NCBI GenBank assembly: GCA_032229885.1
Contig: JAVYAJ010000437.1
Coordinates: 1 to 15,730, forward strand
DNA: 15,730 bases
DNA from: Anammoximicrobium sp032229885
Lineage (GTDB): Bacteria; Planctomycetota; Planctomycetia; Pirellulales; Pirellulaceae
Reading direction: 5' to 3'
The position numbers were made by a program, and so were the translations under genes. This document shows positions 9,001-15,244 of this stretch, piece after piece (position 1 is the first letter of the stretch; every line of letters starts with the position of its first letter). The notes under the pieces were generated by a model. That model saw only the letters and a program-made list of their open reading frames with translations, had not been told where the DNA came from and made no database searches.

Positions 9001-10871
9001 TGATTGGCGGAGGGCTGCCGTCGTCCGACGAGGACATGACGAACCTTCTCAACCCCGAGACGGTGGGAGCGAACACGTGGTGGGTTTCGCCGGTTGGCGA
9101 TGTGGACGCAGCTACCGGTGCGGCCACGCACCCACGCCGGATCGCGCTGCACCCCAGTTCGAATACGGTTGCCGTGTACGGCAATGGCGATACGACGACG
9201 ACGTATTCAGGCCAGATCAGCTCGGTCGTCGTTCCCAACCAGTCGAACATCACCGACCATGACGTGAACGGTGTCTACGGGCGTGTGGTGACGGCCTTCA
9301 GCGTATCAGAACCTACTATTGGATATCCGAAGGCTCACAACGATTCGGTGGTCGATTTTGCCACACGTCTGTACGTCGATCAGTTGGGTGGCGGTGCCGA
9401 GCGTCCGCTCGATTCTCCTTTGGACCGCGTTGCAAATGAATTCGCGGGCGAGGTCGCCCATAACAATGGGACGACGCGCGGGTTTGCCCGTGTCTATCTG
9501 CAGCGGCTGGCCAACCCCATGCTAGATTGGGACGCCCGGACGAATCCGTACCGTACGATCGACTCGATCCCCGTCGATCTAACCGCGTTCAACGGATTGT
9601 ACTCGTTCACACATGCAGGCGACCCCGATGTCCCAGCGCCGACGGGAGCCGTGGTTGATTTCGCGTCCTTAGAACGTGGCGATTCCGACGACAACGCGAC
9701 GAAGAACACCGATGTTCGACGCCTGTGGCCGCAGGAATGGGTGAAGACGACGGCCATGGCGCCCGCGGCACCTTCGTCGAACGGTTTCTTCTTTCCCTAT
9801 CCATTGGACGTGACGTTGGGGTTGCTCAACACGGCCTACCAGACAATGCCCGCCACGCCGCGCACGTTTCCTTGGCTGGTCTGGAACAACCGGCCCTATA
9901 TCAGCCAGTATGAACTGCTGCAGGTACCGCGCCACAGCTCGTGGAATCTGCTGCGCGTCGACGACACGGATCTCGTGCTGCGTGCCGGGTACTGGTTGCC
10001 GACCGAAATGCCGGGCGGAGCCTCGCCGTACGAAGATCCCGGCAGCCAGGGACAGTATCCCTACCTGGTCAATTTCTTGTTCTCGGGAACCGACTCGCTG
10101 AATGCCCATCGGCTGTTCGATTATGTCCATGTTCCGTCGCGATTTGTCGGAACGGAAATGACCTTGAATCCGGATTATTTTGGCAAGACAACCCATTTCA
10201 CGCCGCAGCCCACCTCAGCATCTCAGAACTTGCTGCCGCCGTTCAACCATATCTCGCGGTATCGCGATCCCGGGCGAGTCAACATCAACACGATTGCCAG
10301 CGAGTTGGTGTGGGAGGCGATCACCGACGGGCGTGGCCCGACGTTCGCGGAGATGGACGCATCGCGTCGCGGCGCGACGCCCGGCGCCCCAAGCGTGTTT
10401 GCCAATCCATTCCGTCCGTCGGCGGCCAATTTGCATGTTCCGGAGTCCAAGCTGAAGCAAGGGCGAGACATCGATGTGACGCTGCTTCGTGAACACCCGT
10501 CCGACGTCGGACGCCCGTTGATGGAGTCGTACGGAGTAGGCAACCTCGCGACGGATGAACGCAACTCGTTTTTCCGCTACGAGCTGTTGCAGCGGTTGGG
10601 CAACATGGTGACGTATCGATCGAACGTATACGCGATCTGGATCACGGTGGGCTATTTCGAGGTCGAGCCGAATTGGGATGGTTCCATGGTCAAGTACGAT
10701 GCGTTCCACCCCGATGGCCTGCGCGTTGCCCAAGAGTTGGGACTGAACACCGGCCAAGCGGAACGCCATCGGGCGTTCTATATCGTCGACCGTACGATCC
10801 CGGTGGCTTTCGAACCGGGCGAGAATCATAACGTGGACAGGTGCGTATTGTTGCGGAGGTTTATTGAATAG
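6054..10871 (+). CDS. Giant GspK-like pseudopilin (about 1605 aa)
   Basis: This is the largest protein in the window. ATG 6054 is preferred because GAGGT (6042-6046) lies seven bases upstream and the leader becomes MLSHPRSRRG, followed by VVILVVLSLLVLFVLLVVTFAIVAG as the single membrane helix (residues 11-35). Valine, not glutamate, occupies mature position 5; absence of Glu5 is a known trait of GspK. Motifs include DNDGDGIPD (381-389) followed by SVWVDLG, SDLDGRLNVNAH (417-428), DNNGNGVVDEPGE (690-702), WDPDGD (807-812) and GRVNINT (1407-1413). The last matches the 'GRINLNTA' type motif at the helix-hairpin-helix-like part of GspK proteins. GspK is usually about 320 aa, so this one is roughly five times longer. 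The C-terminus VAFEPGENHNV...LLRRFIE looks natural. It would plausibly cap a pseudopilus; the role of the extra mass is unknown. Confidence 0.85.
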   Translation: MLSHPRSRRGVVILVVLSLLVLFVLLVVTFAIVAGQYRRTSLAYARQEVLGPQPHKDLDRAFYQLLRDTRSQGSSLRFHSLLRDYYGGDGFSGQLRPSATLQSVNTTNSPPSSTNTYQFSGGQLMDLVVEIDPSNGKVITSTDGIDLTATHNGQPGYFQGLRSVPGYYKGCVLTITSGSARGTSVRIVDYAFFDEGGVTRPYFRVVAPRADLDRILSWGDLGGAKFVVNGRPFSGTGPGLDDATNTLTAHDVTTTAPVSLVPNYSSLPIISRYERPARSNAPAELAPILHGDMNESYDAVDFQNMFLAWMPPTPTGAADIIPSFHRPKLIEYWVTQGGYVQTNPDFIRRVSMRPYEPNFDGSNPDFPDPLAPPTSPRWDVDNDGDGIPDSVWVDLGFPVQTAADGRRYKPLFAILCSDLDGRLNVNAHDRKRWFTPSAYPAIAGGDTNTVPTRGLGYGPPEIRLDKAGITGDLAGLLDARYGGDGAPGGSGYDLRAQLKFFEEPSNYFLPMTYARSSYSSPSDLRGELRFGVSDYGQPMWEEYDTSVTEARADSPYELNLVDGGVDAPFTPADLERVLRRYDYDRDQLPKRLSDFITDWHSSASPNGRLVTTASFDPPVPAHEIPPKLANEAHTKGLDLSIVNSYADLLMIRLSINGVTDISAELNKMLSWDLAAGLRMDINRPLGDARDNNGNGVVDEPGEQSGETIYAGVAAAANAASLPLVAGQFTNVPLAHTNGVDSNSLMGRQLLARHLYVMALTLSDVSSASVDLDLAREIAQWAINVVDFRDADSIMTPFEYDGNPFNGWDPDGDLTTDGDRDGGGVVWGCERPELLLTESFAFHDRRTYDTDLDAGTHQTHADGDPDYDQKYVPFATAFIELYNPWSGTDTQKTPPQELYRGTGGVALNAVTGGGSPVWRVLVMNKKDAPSGQVEPAQDPDGDTPPTIDRSIYFVPDITNAELKGRRVYYTTMNVSPVKPGQYAVIGGGLPSSDEDMTNLLNPETVGANTWWVSPVGDVDAATGAATHPRRIALHPSSNTVAVYGNGDTTTTYSGQISSVVVPNQSNITDHDVNGVYGRVVTAFSVSEPTIGYPKAHNDSVVDFATRLYVDQLGGGAERPLDSPLDRVANEFAGEVAHNNGTTRGFARVYLQRLANPMLDWDARTNPYRTIDSIPVDLTAFNGLYSFTHAGDPDVPAPTGAVVDFASLERGDSDDNATKNTDVRRLWPQEWVKTTAMAPAAPSSNGFFFPYPLDVTLGLLNTAYQTMPATPRTFPWLVWNNRPYISQYELLQVPRHSSWNLLRVDDTDLVLRAGYWLPTEMPGGASPYEDPGSQGQYPYLVNFLFSGTDSLNAHRLFDYVHVPSRFVGTEMTLNPDYFGKTTHFTPQPTSASQNLLPPFNHISRYRDPGRVNINTIASELVWEAITDGRGPTFAEMDASRRGATPGAPSVFANPFRPSAANLHVPESKLKQGRDIDVTLLREHPSDVGRPLMESYGVGNLATDERNSFFRYELLQRLGNMVTYRSNVYAIWITVGYFEVEPNWDGSMVKYDAFHPDGLRVAQELGLNTGQAERHRAFYIVDRTIPVAFEPGENHNVDRCVLLRRFIE

Positions 10872-10922
10872 TGGTCAGTGGTCAGTGGTCAGTGGTCAGT
10901 GGTCAGTGGTCAGTGGTCAGTG
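10871..10922. repeat. Heptamer tandem repeat (GTGGTCA)x7
   Basis: Seven perfect copies of GTGGTCA run from 10871 to 10919, followed by a partial GTG. The first base of the array is the last base of the GspK-like TAG stop codon. A 7-bp period is not a multiple of three, so expansion into coding sequence would shift the frame; here it starts exactly where coding ends. Such short intergenic repeats can vary in copy number by slippage. Confidence 0.95.
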
Positions 10923-11090
10923 AGAAGAGGCGGCGTTGGGAAGTGTTAGAGTCGTACATGGTCGAGACTGGGACTTGCGGCAAGCGCGGGTGCTAAGGCG
11001 CGGGTGCGCTGTTCTCTGGCGAGGGTTGCTACCCAACGGTTGAAATCGAACGACGCACGAACGCGACGAATGCACGGCAGGAGAGATATC
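10923..11090. other. Gap between GspK-like and GspJ-like genes
   Basis: No gene is supported here. The stretch contains a 10-bp direct repeat GCGCGGGTGC (10984-10993 and 10998-11007) and ends with the ribosome site AGGAGA (11079-11084) of the next gene. The following frame is open back to a GTG at 11004 and an ATG at 11070, so the downstream protein could be somewhat longer than annotated. I see no clear promoter or terminator. Confidence 0.5.
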
Positions 11091-12785
11091 GTGAGTGGCT
11101 ATTTTACAGGTCGATTGGCTTTGGCACGTCGGCGCCGTCGAAGGGGGCGGCAAACGCGCGCGTTTACGCTGGTCGAGTTGCTGGTCACGATGGTGGTCAC
11201 GCTGATCCTGATCGGCGCGCTAGCGCAGGCGTTTGCGATCGTCGGTGAGAGCGTGGCGCGTGGGCGGGCGACGATTGAGTTGGCCGGCAGCCTGCGGGGC
11301 GTGGCCAACCAGTTGCAGGAGGATCTGCAGGGATTGACCGTCGCAGCGCGTCCGTGGGCAGATGATCAAGCGGGGCAAGGCTATCTGCAGATCGTCGAAG
11401 GGCCGCAACGAATCGGTCTGCCCAGCACCGATAGCGATCCGAACGCGGATGGGTACATGGACCTCGATCCCACCCTGACCAACACCACGTTCGGCGATCT
11501 CGACGATATCCTGGCGTTTACTTCCAGGAACGCTAAGACCCCGTTTACCGGACAGATCGCCAACGCGGCGATGATAGAGACAATTCAGTCATCGTTAGCC
11601 GAGATCGTCTGGTGGATCCAGTACGACGATCAATATGAAGATCCTTCAGACCCCGACACGGCCGATGGTCAATTGAGCGAGGGTGAAGGATTCGTCATCT
11701 ATCGTCGCGTATTGTTGATTCGGCCCGATCTGAATGGGAAGGCGGGGTCCGGACTTCCCAGGCAGTGGACGGTTCCCGATAATGCCACAGGCTATACACA
11801 GCTAAGGACCGAGTTGACCGAGTTCTTTAGCTTCAACGACGTCTCCGTACGGCTTCAGGTCGGCACGAATGCGTCGGGGGATTTGGTCGTACGGGCCACC
11901 GCCAATTCTCTGTCTGACCTGACTCGCCGTGAGAATCGTTTTGGCCATTGGCCGTTTTTGTCCGACCGAGCGCCGAGCCAAGGCGTGAACCCTCAATTCC
12001 ACCGCGCGACGGCCACTTCGCCGGTGTCGGACAATGCGCCGTATGACGCCCTGTTTGTCGGCCAGGCGATCGGCTATGCGTTCGACGTGAATCGACGCAG
12101 CATCACGTCGTTGTATCGGTTGGCTCGTCCGCGGATGTTGTTTCCCAACCCTCCAGCTACGACCGCGCCGTACCCGAACCCCTGCTATGGCCAGGACGTG
12201 GCACTGGCTCACGCGTTGGGCTTCGATGTTCGAGTGTTCGATCCACAGGCGCAGCTTCGCACCAGTGGCAGTGGCGAGGCGGTCGGCCCCGGAGACCCAG
12301 GATATTTCGTGGGCTTTACCGCCAGCGCGCCGCCTCCGACCAATGGCGTTTTTCCCGACTTTATCGGGCGCGGCGCCTTCGTTGATCTCGGGTATGGGAT
12401 CCGAGCGGGCTTGGTCGTCGATCCGGCGAACCCGTCGGCCAACACGGATTTCTCAGCCTATTGCAAGGAGTGGTCGGACTTCTCAGACAGGCCACGTGGG
12501 AAATCGACTCTTCCGTTCAATCCAGCCGGGGCGCCTGGATATCCCGCGAACAAGGCGGGGATCTACGAGTATTGCACCTGGTCGACGCACTATGAACGCG
12601 GCGGAAGGGCAGAAGACGGTTTCGATTCTGACAATGCCAATGGCGTGGATGACGCGGGGGAACTCACGACTTCTCCGCCGTACCCGGTCCCGTTGCGCGG
12701 GATCCAGGTCAAGATCCGGACCTGGGATCCTGATTCGCGGCAAGTCCGCCAGGTATCGGTCGTGTCGAACTTTGTTCCGGAATGA
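11091..12785 (+). CDS. GspJ-like minor pseudopilin
   Basis: This is a pseudopilin of about 564 aa. GTG 11091 is chosen because AGGAGA (11079-11084) sits six bases upstream; ATG 11070 or GTG 11004 are alternatives that only lengthen the leader. The very basic leader (six consecutive arginines) ends in Ala24, followed by FTLVELLVTMVVTLILIGAL with Glu29 at mature position 5. The next segment (IVGESVARGRATIELAGSLRGVANQLQEDLQGLT) is typical of GspJ/PulJ. Asp-rich calcium-loop-like motifs occur at 114-124 (DSDPNADGYMD) and 512-524 (DSDNANGVDDAGE). The C-terminus (RGIQVKIRTWDPDSRQVRQV) is the final beta-strand region of the family. Usual GspJ is about 200 aa, so the periplasmic domain is enlarged. 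It is the last gene of the block. Confidence 0.83.
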   Translation: MSGYFTGRLALARRRRRRGRQTRAFTLVELLVTMVVTLILIGALAQAFAIVGESVARGRATIELAGSLRGVANQLQEDLQGLTVAARPWADDQAGQGYLQIVEGPQRIGLPSTDSDPNADGYMDLDPTLTNTTFGDLDDILAFTSRNAKTPFTGQIANAAMIETIQSSLAEIVWWIQYDDQYEDPSDPDTADGQLSEGEGFVIYRRVLLIRPDLNGKAGSGLPRQWTVPDNATGYTQLRTELTEFFSFNDVSVRLQVGTNASGDLVVRATANSLSDLTRRENRFGHWPFLSDRAPSQGVNPQFHRATATSPVSDNAPYDALFVGQAIGYAFDVNRRSITSLYRLARPRMLFPNPPATTAPYPNPCYGQDVALAHALGFDVRVFDPQAQLRTSGSGEAVGPGDPGYFVGFTASAPPPTNGVFPDFIGRGAFVDLGYGIRAGLVVDPANPSANTDFSAYCKEWSDFSDRPRGKSTLPFNPAGAPGYPANKAGIYEYCTWSTHYERGGRAEDGFDSDNANGVDDAGELTTSPPYPVPLRGIQVKIRTWDPDSRQVRQVSVVSNFVPE

Positions 12786-12932
12786 TCAACCCCTGGCGCG
12801 GGTGGACCGGCGGCTCGGCAAAGGCAGACGGCGGAGCAACGCCGCCCCCGATGTTCGGCCCGCCGTGGCTCGCGCGTTCCGTTTCGGGCGTGTGTTTCAA
12901 GCGTCTCGTCGCCATCCATTCATCACTGGCCG

Positions 12933-12967
12933 AGCGTCGCAGGCGCACGGTCGGCGCCTGCTACGCT
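12933..12967. terminator. Strong hairpin between convergent genes, candidate bidirectional terminator
   Basis: AGCGT-c-GCAGGCGC pairs with GCGCCTGC-t-ACGCT around a 7-nt loop, giving 13 base pairs with one mismatch. It lies between the GspJ-like stop (12785, +) and the ilvN stop (13020, -), where a terminator for both units is expected. There is no T-run on either side, so intrinsic termination is uncertain; a Rho-dependent or RNA-stabilising role is possible. The rest of 12786-13019 shows only a small GGCGG...CCGCC palindrome and no gene. Confidence 0.45.
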
Positions 12968-13019
12968 TGATGACCCGTCGGCACGTTTCGCGGGGGCGCG
13001 GCCTTCGCACGGGCGAGGC

Positions 13020-13349
13020 CTATCGTCCGGCGAAGAAGCGTTCCAGACGTGGGAATACCTCGGGTTCGGCGTCGCGGCGCTCGACGGCCAGCACGTCGGC
13101 CAGCTTCTGCATTTGCCGGATCATCTGTTCCAGCCGCCGATCCTCGCAGACCCGCAGCCAGATGCGGCTGTTGTCACCTCCGTTGATCGGCATGCACAGA
13201 ATCCCGTCGACGTTGAATGCGCGGCGGGCGAACAGGCCGCAGACGTGGGACATCACGCCCGGATGGTTGCGGACGGTCAGTTCGAGCACCGTGTGCGGCG
13301 CCGTGGATTCGGACGCGGCGGTCGTGGTCTCAGAGGCGTGCGTTGACAT
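13020..13349 (-). CDS. ilvN: Acetolactate synthase small (regulatory) subunit, isozyme I type
   Basis: This 109-aa protein is the ACT-domain regulatory subunit of acetohydroxyacid synthase, which stimulates the catalytic subunit and mediates valine feedback. The ACT domain spans roughly residues 21-95, with TVRNHPGVMSHVCGLFARRAF (start of domain, residues 25-45), NVDGILCMPI and RRLEQMIRQMQKL. The match to Escherichia coli IlvN is close by eye, including the short length (96 aa there). The common IlvH-type subunit is about 160 aa with a second domain, which is absent here. ATG 13349 follows GGGAGGAGA (13355-13363), and the start overlaps the last 20 bases of ilvB, so the ribosome site is inside ilvB. 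This implies translational coupling and balanced subunit synthesis. The N-terminal 18 residues are Ser/Thr-rich and likely disordered. Confidence 0.93.
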   Translation of the reverse strand: MSTHASETTTAASESTAPHTVLELTVRNHPGVMSHVCGLFARRAFNVDGILCMPINGGDNSRIWLRVCEDRRLEQMIRQMQKLADVLAVERRDAEPEVFPRLERFFAGR

Positions 13350-15021
13350 TGTTTTCTCCTCCCAGCATCTCGCGGTTGGCGGCGCCCGGCGGCACCATGG
13401 GGTACACAAACTCGTTCACATCGATCACGGCATGGATCAGGCACGGACCAGGGGTGGTGATGGCCTGTTCGAGCGTCGTCCGCGGATCGGCAGCGGTCGC
13501 CAGATCGACCGCCCGCATCCCAAAGCCCTCGGCAATCTTCACGAAATCGACGTCGGCCCGGAAACCGGATTCGAAATATCGCTTTTCGAAGAACAGGTCC
13601 TGGTGCTGGTACACCAGCCCCAGCGAACGGTTGTTCATCAATACGATCTTGACGTTCACATTCTCTTCGACGGCCGTCACCAGTTCTTGGATGTTCATCA
13701 ACAGACTGCCGTCGCCGCTGAAGCAGATCACCGTCCGCTCGGGGCGAGCCAGCGCAGCGCCGATTGCGGTGGGCAAGCCGAATCCCATCGTTCCCAGGCC
13801 GCCCGAGGTCAGCAGTTGGCGCGGTCGCCGAAATGGGTAGGCCTGTGCGGTCCACATCTGATGCTGGCCCACGTCGGTCGTGATGATCGCGTCGTCGCCG
13901 GCCAACCGCGCCGTGTGCAAGATCAGCCCATAGGGCATCCGCGGATCGTCGACGCCCGGCATCACCAGCGGGTGCTCTTCTTTGAGCACGGCCACGCGGG
14001 CCAGCCACTCGCGCCGCTCGGCGGATTGCACCAACGGAACCAGCTTTTCCAAGGCCTGGCGGGCGTCGCCCACAAGTCCGATATGGGCCGCGCGGATCTT
14101 GTCCAATTCGCTGCGGTCGATGTCGATGTGGATCACCTGAGCATGCGGACAGAACTGGGCCACCTTGCCCGTCGCTCGATCGTCGAATCGGACGCCCACG
14201 GCGATCAGCAAGTCGCATTCCTCGAGCGCCAGGTTGGTGTAGCGCGCCCCGTGCATGCCCAACATGCCCAACGACCGAGGATGGTCGACCGGCACCGCGC
14301 CCAGCCCCATCAAGGTCATGGTGGTCGGGATCGAGCCGGTCGCGGCCAAAGTCCGCGCCAGCTCGGATGCGCCGGATTGAACCACGCCGCCGCCGATATA
14401 CAAAATCGGCCGCTGCGCCGCGTTGATCATGGCTGCGGCACGGTGCACGTCCGCGTCGTCGATCGGTGGCGCCGGATCGGGCCGCCCAGGTTCCGGCCAG
14501 GCGTCGAATTCGATCGTCTCGTTTTGAACGTCCTTGGGCACGTCGATCCAGACCGGACCCGGACGGCCGGACGCCGCGATTCGAAACGCTGCGGGAACCG
14601 TCTCGAGCAGTTCCCGAGCCGAGCGGACCAAGAAATTGTGCTTGGTGATCGGAATGCTCAAGCCGTACGTGTCGACCTCTTGAAAGGCGTCGGTCCCGAT
14701 CATGGCGCGCGGCACCTGGCCGGAGACGCACACCACCGGGATCGAATCGAGCTTGGCGTCGGCGATCGCCGTCAGCGCGTTGGTCGCGCCGGGACCGGAG
14801 GTCGTGAAACAGACCTCGGGCTTGCCGCTGACGCGGGCCAGACCTTGGGCGATGAAGCCGGCGGCCTGTTCGTGGCGCGCCAAGACGTGGCGAATCTGCT
14901 GGCTCTGTGACAGCGCATCGTACAGCGGCAGGTTGGCGCCGCCGGGCATGCCCGCGATCGTGCGGATGCCCTGGCGTTCCAACAGGCGGACGAGCGCCTG
15001 GGCGCCGGTGCTGCGAAGCAT
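13330..15021 (-). CDS. ilvB: Acetolactate synthase large (catalytic) subunit, isozyme I type
   Basis: This 563-aa thiamine-diphosphate enzyme condenses two pyruvates to 2-acetolactate (or pyruvate with 2-ketobutyrate), the first common step of valine, leucine and isoleucine synthesis, in the cytoplasm. The catalytic glutamate is Glu51 in ARHEQAAGFIAQG, preceded by GMPGG (24-28). GQVPRAMIGTDAFQEVDTYG marks the central substrate/FAD part, and the ThDP/Mg motif begins GDGS (436-439) and ends with MNNRSLGLV. The length is normal. Long identical stretches recalled from E. coli IlvB (such as DVGQHQMWTAQAYP, GGLGTMGFGLP and YPMVPPGAAN) indicate the AHAS I lineage. The start ATG 15021 has AAAGGA nine bases upstream. 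The gene ends inside ilvN. The leader appears to hold regulatory RNA structure, annotated separately. Confidence 0.97.
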   Translation of the reverse strand: MLRSTGAQALVRLLERQGIRTIAGMPGGANLPLYDALSQSQQIRHVLARHEQAAGFIAQGLARVSGKPEVCFTTSGPGATNALTAIADAKLDSIPVVCVSGQVPRAMIGTDAFQEVDTYGLSIPITKHNFLVRSARELLETVPAAFRIAASGRPGPVWIDVPKDVQNETIEFDAWPEPGRPDPAPPIDDADVHRAAAMINAAQRPILYIGGGVVQSGASELARTLAATGSIPTTMTLMGLGAVPVDHPRSLGMLGMHGARYTNLALEECDLLIAVGVRFDDRATGKVAQFCPHAQVIHIDIDRSELDKIRAAHIGLVGDARQALEKLVPLVQSAERREWLARVAVLKEEHPLVMPGVDDPRMPYGLILHTARLAGDDAIITTDVGQHQMWTAQAYPFRRPRQLLTSGGLGTMGFGLPTAIGAALARPERTVICFSGDGSLLMNIQELVTAVEENVNVKIVLMNNRSLGLVYQHQDLFFEKRYFESGFRADVDFVKIAEGFGMRAVDLATAADPRTTLEQAITTPGPCLIHAVIDVNEFVYPMVPPGAANREMLGGENNVNARL

Positions 15022-15031
15022 GGGACGGGTT

Positions 15032-15086
15032 CCTTTCTTGGCTGCCGAGCGAATTCGGCCGGCGGAGGACAGAAAGCCAAGAAAGG
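15032..15086 (-). promoter_or_regulatory. Ribosome-site-sequestering inverted repeat in the ilvB leader
   Basis: Plus-strand CCTTTCTTGGCT (15032-15043) and AGCCAAGAAAGG (15075-15086) are perfect 12-bp complements. In the ilvB transcript the second arm is AGCCAAGAAAGG, which contains nearly all of the Shine-Dalgarno sequence upstream of ATG 15021. A smaller hairpin, GCCGA/TCGGC (15044-15048 with 15055-15059), lies in the loop. If the long stem forms, ilvB initiation should be blocked. Whether it forms in the cell is not known. Confidence 0.55.
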
Positions 15087-15090
15087 CAAT

Positions 15091-15119
15091 CCCCCGTCGG
15101 CGTGTCGCACCGGCGGGGG
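15091..15119 (-). terminator. GC-rich hairpin followed by a U-rich stretch in the ilvB leader (candidate attenuator)
   Basis: In the transcript CCCCCGCCGG pairs with CCGACGGGGG around a 9-nt loop, giving nine pairs and one C-A mismatch. It is followed immediately by AUUGCCUUUCUUGG, moderately U-rich, as expected of an imperfect intrinsic terminator. It lies 70 bases before the ilvB start and just upstream of the ribosome-site stem. A GGGGG run directly after the stop of the valine-rich frame (plus 15151-15155) could compete for the CCCCC arm and act as an antiterminator; only five pairs are seen. Confidence 0.4.
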
Positions 15120-15154
15120 TGAATGGTGTCCGGGATTTCGTGTCCGGCTGCCCC

Positions 15155-15244
15155 CTACGGCGCGACGTCGTCTACGACGACCTCGCGTACGACGACGCCG
15201 CTTAGCGCGACGCCGCGCAGAACCGCGACATCTACCGAACCCAG
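15155..15244 (-). promoter_or_regulatory. Valine-rich reading frame in the ilvB leader, ivbL-like leader peptide candidate
   Basis: The frame ends 134 bases before ilvB and its last residues read GVALSGVVVREVVVDDVAP then TAG, with seven valines in the final 12 residues. E. coli ivbL, which attenuates ilvBN, ends in AVVVVRVVVVVGNAP as I recall it, so the C-terminal pattern is strikingly similar. The weak point is the start: no ATG, GTG or TTG lies in frame close by; the nearest is a GTG at 15343 without a ribosome site (62 aa), and the nearby ATG (15231, minus) is in another frame and gives only MSRFCAASR. The interval given covers the frame from a CTG at 15244; this is not a claimed start. 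The region is rich in GAC/GTC, so a chance run is possible. Confidence 0.35.

Noticed and set aside
6142..10564. Numerous open frames of 60-350 codons in alternative frames of the giant GspK-like gene
   Set aside because: They lie wholly within a continuous coding frame, lack ribosome sites and show no domain motifs.
12187..14910. A 907-codon open frame on the plus strand running antisense to ilvBN
   Set aside because: It starts inside the GspJ-like gene and overlaps the unmistakable ilvB and ilvN genes on the other strand; its composition is Arg/His-rich as expected of an antisense frame in GC-rich coding DNA.
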